Assembly (NCBI RefSeq): GCF_000244975.1
Contig: NZ_CM001440.1
Coordinates: 3,394,325-3,458,324, forward strand
Origin: Saccharomonospora cyanea NA-134
GTDB taxonomy: Bacteria > Actinomycetota > Actinomycetes > Mycobacteriales > Pseudonocardiaceae
Reading direction: 5' to 3'
DNA length: 64,000 nt
Part shown: positions 37,928-46,212 of the stretch, in pieces
Position numbering within the stretch: position 1 is the stretch's first letter
Layout: each line of letters opens with the position of its first letter
Notes under the pieces: generated by a model
Told to the model about the DNA's origin: nothing
The model's input: only the letters and a program-made list of their open reading frames with translations
Database searches by the model: none
Program-made: the position numbers and the translations under genes

Positions 37928-38091
37928 CGAAGCCTCCTGAGCGGAGTGGACACGGACCACCGGACCGGCCCGCCGGACCTCCCAACCGTGTCATCCGGAC
38001 CACGTGCCGACCAGCGGTCAGGCAGGTGAAAGATCACCCCACGGCCGCACTCACAGTGCACACCGGGCGGCAGACGGGCCGACCGGGCTCC

Positions 38092-38097
38092 TAGCCT
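38092..38097 (+). promoter_or_regulatory. Leaderless -10 element of esterase gene
   Basis: TAGCCT followed by seven bases and ATG 38105, with no ribosome-binding site. Confidence 0.5.
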
Positions 38098-38104
38098 CGG
38101 CACC

Positions 38105-39343
38105 ATGCGTCTGTCGTTCCGGGCTCGCCGAGCCGCCCAGCTCGCGCTCACCGCCAACGCCCTGCGTCCTCTGCGCGGAACCCACTGGGGATTCCCGGCG
38201 TTCGTCACCGGGTGGATCACCTCGGAGCTGGCACCGCACCTGCTCGCCCTCACCCTCACGGACACGGCCGCGCACCTGGCCCGACGCGGGGTACGCGACG
38301 CCGACCGCGTGGGCCTGGCGGCCGCCGCGCTGTCCACCGCCGGCCTCGGGTCGCTGATCGCCTCGGCGCAGCAGGCCAGGACTGCCGTGGAGCAGGCACT
38401 CGTCGACACGCTCGGCCCCGGCTACACCGACGTCCTGCGGCCTCCGCCCTCGGCCTCCGATCTGGCCACACCGTGGGGCCAGTTGGTGTTGCCGTTCCGC
38501 ATGCGGCACGCGGACGTCCGCACCGACCGCAACATCGCCTACTTCCAGGGCGGCAGGAGGTTCCTGCTCGACGTCTACCGACCGCGCGAACCGGGGTCGG
38601 GACGGCCGGTCCTGCTCCAGGTGCACGGCGGGGCATGGGTGTCGGGGAACAAGGAACAGCAGGGGCTTCCGCTCATGCTGCACATGGCGGCGCGGGGCTG
38701 GGTGTGCGTCGCGATCAACTACCCGCTCTCCCCTGCCGCCCGCTGGCCGCAGCACATCGTGGCGGCCAAGCGGGCGCTTGCCTGGGTGCGCACCAGGATC
38801 GCCGACTACGGCGGCGACCCGTCGTTCGTGGCCGCCACGGGCGGGTCGGCGGGCGGTCACCTGGCCGCGCTTCTGGCGCTCACCCCGAACGATCCGGCGT
38901 TCCAGCCGGGCTTCGAGGAGGTCGACACGAGCGTGCAGGTGTGCGTTCCGCACTACGGGGTGTACGACTTCGCGGCCACCACCGGTGCGCCCGCGAGCCA
39001 GGCCCGGCTGCGGTACCTGCTCGCACGCTACGTCGTCGGTAAGGACCCGCGCCTGTCGCTGGAGGACTACGTCGCGGCCTCACCGCTGGACCGCGTCGGC
39101 CCCTCCGCGCCCCCGTTCTTCGTGATCCACGGCGAGCACGACACGCTCGTGCCCGTCAGGGAGGCTCGGGAATTCGTGCGTCGGCTGCGCGAGGCGTCAC
39201 CCCGTCCGGTGGCCTACGCGGAGATCCCCGGAGCCCAGCACGCGTTCGACATCTTCCCGTCGATCCGCAGCGCCCACGTGGTCCGGGGGGTACAGCGGTT
39301 CCTCGACTGGATGTACGCGCACCGGGACACCGCCACAGGCTGA
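38105..39343 (+). CDS. Alpha/beta hydrolase, hormone-sensitive-lipase-like esterase
   Basis: 412 residues. A hydrophobic N-terminal 100 residues precedes the catalytic domain. Oxyanion-hole motif VHGGAW (173-178), nucleophile GGSAGGH with Ser248, acid Asp in HGEHDTLVP and His in GAQHAFDIF complete the triad. It resembles the membrane-associated LipO/LipF-type esterases of mycobacteria. Likely acts on acyl esters at the membrane; substrate unknown. Confidence 0.9.
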   Translation: MRLSFRARRAAQLALTANALRPLRGTHWGFPAFVTGWITSELAPHLLALTLTDTAAHLARRGVRDADRVGLAAAALSTAGLGSLIASAQQARTAVEQALVDTLGPGYTDVLRPPPSASDLATPWGQLVLPFRMRHADVRTDRNIAYFQGGRRFLLDVYRPREPGSGRPVLLQVHGGAWVSGNKEQQGLPLMLHMAARGWVCVAINYPLSPAARWPQHIVAAKRALAWVRTRIADYGGDPSFVAATGGSAGGHLAALLALTPNDPAFQPGFEEVDTSVQVCVPHYGVYDFAATTGAPASQARLRYLLARYVVGKDPRLSLEDYVAASPLDRVGPSAPPFFVIHGEHDTLVPVREAREFVRRLREASPRPVAYAEIPGAQHAFDIFPSIRSAHVVRGVQRFLDWMYAHRDTATG

Positions 39344-39398
39344 CACTGGACACCGTTGTCCGATGTCGGTTGCCGAGTGGACGGTCCCGCTCGGACGT

Positions 39399-40388
39399 TC
39401 AGGCCCTCAGCTTGGGCAGGACCTCATGGCCGAAGACCTCCAGCCACTCCTTCTGGTTGCGTCCCACGTTGTGCACGTAGATGCGGGTGAACCCCATGTC
39501 GATGAAACGCTGGAGCGACGCACGATGCACGTCGGGATCGGACGACACCACCATGCGCCCCTCGAAGTCCTCCCGGCGCACGAGCTTGGCCATCTGCTCG
39601 AAGTCGAACGGCGAGCGGATGTCGGCCTTGGGGAACTTCATCCCGCCGTTGGGCCACTGCTCCAGAGCGTTGCGCCACGCCTCCTCGTCGGTCGCGGCCC
39701 ACGACAGGTGCACCTGCAACAACTTCGGCATGCTCTCGGGGTCCTTGCCCGCCTTGCGCGCGCCCTGGGCGAAGTTGTCGAGGATGCCGGCGAGCTTCTC
39801 CAACGACGCGCCCGGCGTGATCAACCCGTCGGCGAGCTCCCCGGTCTTGCGGGTCGTGTACGGTCCCGCCGAGGCGATGTAGATCGGCGGCGGAGCCTCC
39901 GGCAGCGTCCACAGTCGAGTGTTGTGCAGCTTGAAGAACTCACCGCTGTGCTTGACGTCCTTGCCACTGAACAACTTCCGGATGATTTCGAGTGCCTCGA
40001 ACATGCGGCGCACCCGCTCGGGCGCCTCCGGCCAGTACCCGCCGATGATGTGCTCGTTCAGCGCCTCGCCGGAGCCGATACCGAGCCAGGTGCGCCCCGG
40101 ATACGTCGCTTCGAGCGTGGCCGCGGCCTGCGCCACCAGCGCCGGGTGCTGCCGGAACGACGGGCAGGTCACGCCCGGCCCGAGGTCACCGGTGGTGTTC
40201 TCGGCGAGGGAGGCGAGCACACTCCACACGAACGACGCCTCTCCCTGCGCGGGTACCCACGGCTGGAAGTGGTCGGCGGCCATCTGGCCCGAGAATCCGT
40301 GCTGCTCGGCCAGCGCGGCCAACTCGATGGACTCCCTCGGCGAGAACTGCTCCAGTGCCGCCGCGATGCCGATCTGCACGTCACCCAC
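39399..40388 (-). CDS. LLM-class F420-dependent oxidoreductase (TIGR03557 type)
   Basis: 329 residues, bacterial-luciferase-like TIM barrel similar to F420-dependent glucose-6-phosphate dehydrogenase. Conserved ADHFQPW, RTWLGIGSGEALNEH and IYIASAGP segments mark the F420-binding group. Start GTG 40388. Uses reduced or oxidised deazaflavin F420 as hydride carrier; substrate not assignable. Next to a second LLM enzyme on the same strand, 57 bases downstream of its stop. Confidence 0.88.
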   Translation of the reverse strand: MGDVQIGIAAALEQFSPRESIELAALAEQHGFSGQMAADHFQPWVPAQGEASFVWSVLASLAENTTGDLGPGVTCPSFRQHPALVAQAAATLEATYPGRTWLGIGSGEALNEHIIGGYWPEAPERVRRMFEALEIIRKLFSGKDVKHSGEFFKLHNTRLWTLPEAPPPIYIASAGPYTTRKTGELADGLITPGASLEKLAGILDNFAQGARKAGKDPESMPKLLQVHLSWAATDEEAWRNALEQWPNGGMKFPKADIRSPFDFEQMAKLVRREDFEGRMVVSSDPDVHRASLQRFIDMGFTRIYVHNVGRNQKEWLEVFGHEVLPKLRA

Positions 40389-40445
40389 GTGTCTTCCCCT
40401 CTTCGTCGCGGTCCTGTGGTGTCGGTGGTGTCACCTTCGCCGAAC

Positions 40446-41279
40446 CTACCCCGCGTGCCGCCGCGCCGACTCGGCCAACTCGTCGAGCACCTTCAGCGTC
40501 TCCGACTCGGGCAACGTGGGCAGGTCGAACGTCACCCGCTCGACGCCCGCGTCCGCCCACGCCTCGATCCGGGACTCGTCACGGTCGGCGGCGAAGATCG
40601 TCACGGGAACGTCGGGTCGGCCCTGCTCCGCCAGCGCCGCGAGCACACGGCGGATCTCCTCCGGCTCGGTGCCGCCCCTCGGCAGCCAGGCGTCACCGTA
40701 GGCGGCCAGGCGCGCGAGCGCGGCCGGGCTCTCCCCACCAACGTAGATCGGCGGATGGGGTTCGCTCACGGGCTTGGGCCAGGCGAAGACCGGGTCGAAG
40801 GAGACGTGCCGGCCGTGGAACTCGGCTTGCTCTTCCGTCCACAGCAGCTTGAGAGCCTGAAGCTGCTCGTTGAGCAGGGAGCCGCGGGTACGCGGGTCGG
40901 TACCGTGGTTCCGCATCTCCTCGCGGTTCCAGCCCACGCCCACACCGAGCGCGAACCGCCCGTCCGAGAGCAGGTCCAGGCTCGCCGCCTCGTTGGCCGT
41001 GTGGATGACGTCGCGCTGGACGAGCAGGGCCACGCCCGTCGCCAGCAGGAGCCTGTCGGTGACGGCCGCCGCCGCACTCAACGCCACGAACGGGTCGAGC
41101 GTGCGGTAGTACTTACGAGGCAGGTCGCCCCCGGCCGGATACGGCGTCTCCCGGCTCACCGGGATGTGCGAGTGCTCCGCGAGGAACAGCGAGTCGAACC
41201 CGCGTTCCTCCAGCGCCGTGGCCAGCGTGGTCGGCCGGATTCCCTCGTCCGTCACGAACGTCGCGATTCCGAACTTCAT
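40446..41279 (-). CDS. LLM-class F420-dependent oxidoreductase (TIGR03619-like)
   Basis: 277 residues from ATG 41279 (MKFGIATFVTDEG). Another luciferase-like monooxygenase fold: SLFLAEHSHIP, GRFALGVGVGWNREEMRNHG and PPIYVGGESPAALAR are typical of F420-dependent LLM enzymes. The open frame upstream of the ATG is not conserved. It lies 40 bases after icmF on the same strand, so it may be read through from it. Confidence 0.88.
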   Translation of the reverse strand: MKFGIATFVTDEGIRPTTLATALEERGFDSLFLAEHSHIPVSRETPYPAGGDLPRKYYRTLDPFVALSAAAAVTDRLLLATGVALLVQRDVIHTANEAASLDLLSDGRFALGVGVGWNREEMRNHGTDPRTRGSLLNEQLQALKLLWTEEQAEFHGRHVSFDPVFAWPKPVSEPHPPIYVGGESPAALARLAAYGDAWLPRGGTEPEEIRRVLAALAEQGRPDVPVTIFAADRDESRIEAWADAGVERVTFDLPTLPESETLKVLDELAESARRHAG

Positions 41280-41319
41280 GTCACCGGCCAACCACGCCCG
41301 GCTCCGGTTTGTTCCCGGA

Positions 41320-44300
41320 CTACACGTTCCGGCGATACTGCCCGCCGACCTCGAAGAAGGCGTGGGTGATCTGCCCGAGCGAGCACACACGCGCGGCGTC
41401 CATCAGCACGGCGAAGACGTTCTCCCCGCCTGCCGCCGCCTCCCGCAACCGTGCCAGCGCTCGCTGGGCCTCGTCGTGGTGCCTGTCGTGGAAGTCGGCG
41501 AGCCGCCGCAACTGCGACTGCTTCTCCTCCTCCGTCGCCCTGGCGAGTTCCACCTCGACCTCGTCGTCCTCCGGACGGGGGTTGCGGAACATGTTGACCC
41601 CGACGATCGGCAGTGAGCCGTCGTGCTTGAGCCGCTCGTAGAGCATCGACTCGTCCTGGATCTTGCCCCGCTGGTAGCCGGTCTCCATCGCGCCGAGCAC
41701 GCCACCCCGTTCGGTGATGCGCTCGAACTCGGTGAGCACGGCCTCCTCCACCAGATCGGTGAGCTCGTCGATGATGAACGACCCCTGGAGCGGGTTCTCG
41801 TTCTTCGACAGGCCCCATTCCTTGTTGATGATCATCTGGATGGCCAGCGCGCGGCGCACCGAACTCTCGGTCGGTGTGGTGATGGCCTCGTCGTAGGCGT
41901 TGGTGTGCAGCGAGTTCGCGTTGTCGTACAGGGCGCACAGCGCCTGCAACGTCGTGCGGATGTCGTTGAAGCTCATCTCCTGCGCGTGCAACGACCGGCC
42001 GGAGGTCTGCACGTGGTACTTGAGCTTCTGCGACCGCTCGTTCGCTCCGTAACGGTCGCGCATGGCGACGGCCCAGATCCGACGGGCCACCCGGCCCAGC
42101 ACCGAGTACTCGGCGTCCATGCCGTTGGAGAAGAAGAACGACAGGTTCGGCGCGAAGTCGTCGATGTGCATGCCCCTGGCCAGGTACGACTCGACGTAGG
42201 TGAAGCCGTTGGCCAGCGTGAAGGCGAGCTGCGTGATGGGGTTCGCCCCGGCCTCGGCGATGTGGTAGCCCGAGATCGACACCGAGTAGAAGTTGCGGAC
42301 GCCGTTGGCGATGAACCACTCCTGGATGTCCGACATCATCCGCAACGAGAACTCGGTGGAGAAGATGCAGGTGTTCTGCCCCTGGTCCTCCTTGAGGATG
42401 TCGGCCTGCACGGTGCCGCGCACCTGGCGCAGCGTCCACGCCCGGATCTCGGCGGCCTCGTCGGCGGTGGGCTCGCGGCCGTGTTCGGAACGGAAGGCGT
42501 CCATCCGCTGGTCGATGGCCGTGTTCAGGAAGAACGCCAGGATGGTCGGGGCGGGACCGTTGATGGTCATCGACACCGACGTGGTGGGCGCTGTGAGGTC
42601 GAAGCCGTCGTAGAGGGCCTTCATGTCCTCCAACGTCGCGATGGACACACCGGACGTGCCGACCTTGCCGTAGATGTCCGGACGCGTGTCCGGGTCCCAC
42701 CCGTAGAGCGTCACCGAGTCGAACGCCGTGGACAGCCGCTTGGCCTCGGAGTCGGACGACAGGTACTTGAACCGGCGGTTGGTGCGGAAGGCGTCGCCCT
42801 CGCCCGCGAACATCCGCGCCGGGTCCTCGCCCTCCCGCTTGAACGGGAACACCCCGGCCGTGAACGGGAAGTAGCCGGGCAGGTGCTCACGGCGAAGGAA
42901 CGACAACAGCTCGCCGGGATCGGAGTAGCGCGGCAGCGCGACCCTGGGAATGCGACTGCCCGACAGCGTGTCGCGCCACAACGAGGTACGGATCTCCTTG
43001 TCGCGCACGGTGAACACGAGTTCGGATCCCCGGTACTGTTCGGCCAGCTCGTCCCAGCGTTCCAGCAGCTCCTTCGTGTCCGCGTCGACCGCCGCCTCGG
43101 CCTTCTCCACGAGCCGGTCGAGGTCGTCGGTGGAGGCGTTCTCCGTGACCAGGGCGTCGCGAGCGGCCGCCAGGTGCGCCCGCCTACGCACGGCCTCCAC
43201 CTGCCGGCGGGTGCGCTCGTGGTATCCCCGTACCGTGTCGGCGATCTCGGCGAGGTAGCGGGTGCGGTTACCCGGGATGACGACGCTGGTGTCGGTGGAG
43301 ACCTTGCCCTCCACCCTCGGGAGCACCCCGGCCGAGACGGAGAGGCCGTTCTCGGAGAGCAGGTCGCGCAGATGCTGGTAGAGCGCCGTGACGCCGTCGT
43401 CGTTGAACTTCGCGGCGCTGGTGCCGAACACCGGCATGTCCTCGGGAGAGGCTCCGAACTGCTCGCGGTTGCGGATCATCTGGCGGGCCACGTCGCGGCG
43501 GGCGTCCTCGGCTCCGCGCCGCTCGAACTTGTTGATGGCCACGACGTCGGCGAAGTCGAGCATGTCGATCTTCTCGAGCTGCGACGCGGCACCGAACTCG
43601 GGGGTCATCACGTACAGCGTGTGGTCGACGTGGTCCACGACGCCCGCGTCACCCTGGCCGATACCCGGCGTCTCGATGATCACCAGGTCGTACCCGGCCG
43701 CCTTGCACGCCAGCACCGCGTCGTCGAGCCCGGTGGGGATCTCCGAGCCCGTTCCGCGCGTGGCGAGCGACCGGAAGTACACGCGGTCGCCGGTCAGGCT
43801 GTTCATGCGAATGCGGTCGCCGAGCAGCGCACCACCGCCCCTGCGGCGGGTGGGGTCGACGGCGAGTACCGCGATCCGCAGCTTGTCCTCCTGGTCGAGC
43901 CGGAACCGCCGGATCAGCTCGTCGGTCAACGACGACTTGCCCGAACCGCCCGTACCGGTGATGCCGAGGACCGGCACCGTGCGCGCGGACGCCACCTCGG
44001 CGATGGCCGTCCGCCAGTTCTCGGGCAACACCTCGTGCTGCAACCTCGTGATGGTGCGCGCGAGCGTCGGAACGTCACCGGACAGCAGCCCGTCCAGTGA
44101 ACCGGGTTCCCCGGCTGCGGGGTCCACGTCGCACTCCCGGATCATCAGGTTGATCATGCCCGGAAGGCCGAGTTCGAGGCCGTCGTCGGGCGAGAAGATC
44201 CGGGCGACCCCACGGGAGTGCAGTAGCTCGATCTCGTCGCGCACGATGACTCCGCCGCCACCGCCGTAGACGCGGATGTGGCCCGCTCCACGTTCCCTCA

Positions 44301-44556
44301 GCAGGTCCACGAGGTAGGTGAAGTACTCGACGTGCCCGCCCTGGTAGGCGCTGATGGCGACACCCTGGACGTCCTCCGAGATGGCGGCTGTCACCACCTC
44401 GTCGACCGACCGGTTGTGCCCGAGATGCACCACCTCGGCACCCTGCGACTGCAGGATGCGCCGCATGATGTTGATCGACGCGTCGTGACCGTCGAACAGG
44501 CTCGCGGCGGTCACGAACCGGACTGGGTGCGCGGGTCGATGGAGTTCGGAGGTCAT
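41320..44556 (-). CDS. icmF: Fused isobutyryl-CoA-type mutase IcmF
   Basis: 1078 residues, matching the family. It carries an N-terminal cobalamin-binding domain (DGHD at 22-25, His24 the probable cobalt ligand, then GVAISAYQGGH), a central MeaB-like G-protein with P-loop GTGGSGKSS (201-209) and DPTRRRGGGALLGDRIRM, and a C-terminal substrate-binding TIM barrel with YGWDPDTRPDIYGKVGTSGV. IcmF uses adenosylcobalamin to interconvert isobutyryl- and n-butyryl-CoA, while the G domain assists cofactor loading. Substrate variants (pivalyl-, isovaleryl-CoA) cannot be excluded. ATG 44556 is used; GGAGG lies very close, and a -10 (TATTTT) six bases before the ATG allows leaderless expression. Confidence 0.94.
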   Translation of the reverse strand: MTSELHRPAHPVRFVTAASLFDGHDASINIMRRILQSQGAEVVHLGHNRSVDEVVTAAISEDVQGVAISAYQGGHVEYFTYLVDLLRERGAGHIRVYGGGGGVIVRDEIELLHSRGVARIFSPDDGLELGLPGMINLMIRECDVDPAAGEPGSLDGLLSGDVPTLARTITRLQHEVLPENWRTAIAEVASARTVPVLGITGTGGSGKSSLTDELIRRFRLDQEDKLRIAVLAVDPTRRRGGGALLGDRIRMNSLTGDRVYFRSLATRGTGSEIPTGLDDAVLACKAAGYDLVIIETPGIGQGDAGVVDHVDHTLYVMTPEFGAASQLEKIDMLDFADVVAINKFERRGAEDARRDVARQMIRNREQFGASPEDMPVFGTSAAKFNDDGVTALYQHLRDLLSENGLSVSAGVLPRVEGKVSTDTSVVIPGNRTRYLAEIADTVRGYHERTRRQVEAVRRRAHLAAARDALVTENASTDDLDRLVEKAEAAVDADTKELLERWDELAEQYRGSELVFTVRDKEIRTSLWRDTLSGSRIPRVALPRYSDPGELLSFLRREHLPGYFPFTAGVFPFKREGEDPARMFAGEGDAFRTNRRFKYLSSDSEAKRLSTAFDSVTLYGWDPDTRPDIYGKVGTSGVSIATLEDMKALYDGFDLTAPTTSVSMTINGPAPTILAFFLNTAIDQRMDAFRSEHGREPTADEAAEIRAWTLRQVRGTVQADILKEDQGQNTCIFSTEFSLRMMSDIQEWFIANGVRNFYSVSISGYHIAEAGANPITQLAFTLANGFTYVESYLARGMHIDDFAPNLSFFFSNGMDAEYSVLGRVARRIWAVAMRDRYGANERSQKLKYHVQTSGRSLHAQEMSFNDIRTTLQALCALYDNANSLHTNAYDEAITTPTESSVRRALAIQMIINKEWGLSKNENPLQGSFIIDELTDLVEEAVLTEFERITERGGVLGAMETGYQRGKIQDESMLYERLKHDGSLPIVGVNMFRNPRPEDDEVEVELARATEEEKQSQLRRLADFHDRHHDEAQRALARLREAAAGGENVFAVLMDAARVCSLGQITHAFFEVGGQYRRNV

Positions 44557-44560
44557 GCCT

Positions 44561-44591
44561 CCAAAATACTTGGACTTCCTACTTTTTTTGG
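44561..44591. promoter_or_regulatory. AT-rich inverted repeat and -10 before icmF
   Basis: CCAAAA (44561-44566) and TTTTGG (44586-44591) form inverted arms around 19 bases, in a short AT-rich island with a seven-T run that stands out from the GC-rich surroundings. On the icmF strand TATTTT (44568-44563) is a good -10. The arms may be an operator; no regulator gene is adjacent. Confidence 0.45.
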
Positions 44592-44635
44592 AACCAAGCG
44601 ACACGGTGATGCGAACCTCACCGGCCCGAATCGGT

Positions 44636-45250
44636 TCAGGAGGCGGAGTTCGCCGCCCGCAACGCGATCCACTGCCGCATCGCGTACTCCACCAACGTGA
44701 TGAGCGTCTGCTTCGTGGACTCCCGGTCGCGGGCGTCACAACGCACGATGGGGATGCTCGGGTCGATCGACAGCGCCTCGCGAACGTCGTTCAGGTCGTG
44801 CTGCAGGATCCCGTCGAACGTGTTGACGCCGACGATGTAGGGCAGACCGCGGTCCTCGAAGAAGTCCACGGGCGCGAACGAGTCGGCGAGCCGCCGGGTG
44901 TCCGCGAGCACCACCGCACCGATGGCGCCCCGAACGAGGTCGTCCCACATGAACCAGAACCGCTGCTGCCCCGGCGTACCGAACAGGTACAGGATGAGGT
45001 CCTCGTCCAGGGAGACTCTGCCGAAGTCCATGGCGACCGTCGTGGTCGCCTTGTTCGGCGTCGCCTCCAGATCGTCGATGCCGGTGCTCGCATCGGTCAT
45101 CATCGCCTCGGTGGTCAACGGGACGATCTCGGACACCGAACCGACGAACGTCGTCTTGCCGGCGCCGAACCCACCCGCCACGACGATCTTGGCAGACGTC
45201 ATCGTCTTCGGCGCGGCTTCGCGCGGTGCCTTAAAGCCGGCGGAGTCCAC
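44636..45250 (-). CDS. cvnD: Conservon GTP-binding protein CvnD
   Basis: 204 residues, a small Ras/MglA-like GTPase: P-loop GGFGAGKTT (26-34), G3-like DFGRVSLDEDLILYLFGTPG and a G4-like NTFDG. It replaces the classical G4 motif NKxD, as usual in this family. Conservon (Cvn) systems of actinomycetes pair a sensor kinase with roadblock, DUF742 and GTPase proteins in a membrane complex compared to eukaryotic G-protein-coupled systems. GTG 45250 lies inside the cvnC end (20-base overlap). Confidence 0.92.
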   Translation of the reverse strand: MDSAGFKAPREAAPKTMTSAKIVVAGGFGAGKTTFVGSVSEIVPLTTEAMMTDASTGIDDLEATPNKATTTVAMDFGRVSLDEDLILYLFGTPGQQRFWFMWDDLVRGAIGAVVLADTRRLADSFAPVDFFEDRGLPYIVGVNTFDGILQHDLNDVREALSIDPSIPIVRCDARDRESTKQTLITLVEYAMRQWIALRAANSAS

Positions 45251-45752
45251 TCAACACCCTTTCCATCAACGTCAGGTGCGCCTCGGCGCCTTCGTCACCG
45301 GAGACGGTCCTGTGCACGGTGACCAGTCCCGCGTCAGCTGCATCGCTGATCAGCACCCGAGCCACGCCCAGTGGTACCCGGAGCCGAGATGCGATCTCCG
45401 CGACCGACTGCGGGGTACGACATTCTTCCATGATCACCTGGAGCTCGATCTGGTCGGGCACCGCGAGGAGCGCCGCGGTCCTCGTGGAGATCAGTGTCTC
45501 CAGCTCCAGGTGGTAGTTCGCCCTGGTCCGGCCGCCGGTGAGGGCGTAGGGACGGACGAAACCGGTCTCCTCCGTCGTCGGCTGCAACGGGAAAGCTTCG
45601 ACTGCCACAGGTTGCTCCTTGGTGCTCGTTCCGTCCTCGCCGTGTCCGTACTTCGACCGCGCGCGCTCGGGGCCTCGTGGTACCCGACCCGTCCCGGCGG
45701 ACGCCGCGGAGGCGTCCGGCTCGTCACGGGGAGTCAGGGGCCCCGGCTTCAT
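45231..45752 (-). CDS. cvnC: Conservon DUF742 protein CvnC
   Basis: 173 residues. An N-terminal polar extension of about 55 residues precedes the DUF742 domain (FVRPYALTGGRTRANYHLELETLI to the end), which has a winged-HTH-like core (SVAEIASRLRVPLGVARVLISD). Acts as a partner of CvnB and CvnD; no DNA binding has been established for the family. Start ATG 45752, seven bases after the cvnB stop. Confidence 0.92.
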   Translation of the reverse strand: MKPGPLTPRDEPDASAASAGTGRVPRGPERARSKYGHGEDGTSTKEQPVAVEAFPLQPTTEETGFVRPYALTGGRTRANYHLELETLISTRTAALLAVPDQIELQVIMEECRTPQSVAEIASRLRVPLGVARVLISDAADAGLVTVHRTVSGDEGAEAHLTLMERVLSGLRRL

Positions 45753-45759
45753 CGCGCGG

Positions 45760-46212
45760 TCATCCCACCGGTTCGCCGACCCTCGGTCCGCCCGACCCCT
45801 GGAGCTGGGCCCGGAGCTCCGGTGTGAGGAGCTGTCCCACCCGTTCGACCAGCAGTGTCATCTCGTACGCGACCTGGCCGATGTCGCAGTTCGGAGCGGC
45901 CAGCACCGCCAGGCACGACCCACCGCTGATCGACATGAGCACCATGGTCCCGAGTTCCATCTCGACGACGGTCTCGGTCACCGCGCCCGCCTCGAAGCAC
46001 CGCGCCGCCCCCTGGGTGAGACTGACCAGACCGGACGCCACCGCCGCGAGCTGGTCGGCGCGGTCGAGCGGCAGCCGGTTCGACGACGTCAGCAGCAGAC
46101 CGTCGGCCGACACCACCACGGCGTGCGCGACACCCGGCACCCGCTCGGCGAAGTCGTTCACCAACCATCCGAACTGGTTCTGCTGAGGCGCAGAGCGATC
46201 CGACACGGTCAT
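45760..46212 (-). CDS. cvnB: Conservon roadblock/LC7 protein CvnB
   Basis: 150 residues of the roadblock/LC7 fold ([54 protein letters not shown]). It probably modulates nucleotide exchange of the GTPase CvnD and docks to the sensor kinase. ATG 46212 overlaps the cvnA stop (ATGA), giving coupled translation. Confidence 0.93.
   Translation of the reverse strand: MTVSDRSAPQQNQFGWLVNDFAERVPGVAHAVVVSADGLLLTSSNRLPLDRADQLAAVASGLVSLTQGAARCFEAGAVTETVVEMELGTMVLMSISGGSCLAVLAAPNCDIGQVAYEMTLLVERVGQLLTPELRAQLQGSGGPRVGEPVG

Noticed and set aside
37247-38029. 260-codon plus-strand open frame following vapB
   Set aside because: Only its first 11 or so codons (TFDRNFSRF) are real PIN-domain sequence; the rest is antisense to the DUF5134 gene, which has a strong start and membrane helices.
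41623-44100. 825-codon plus-strand frame opposite icmF
   Set aside because: Shadow of icmF; composition is low-complexity and without motifs.
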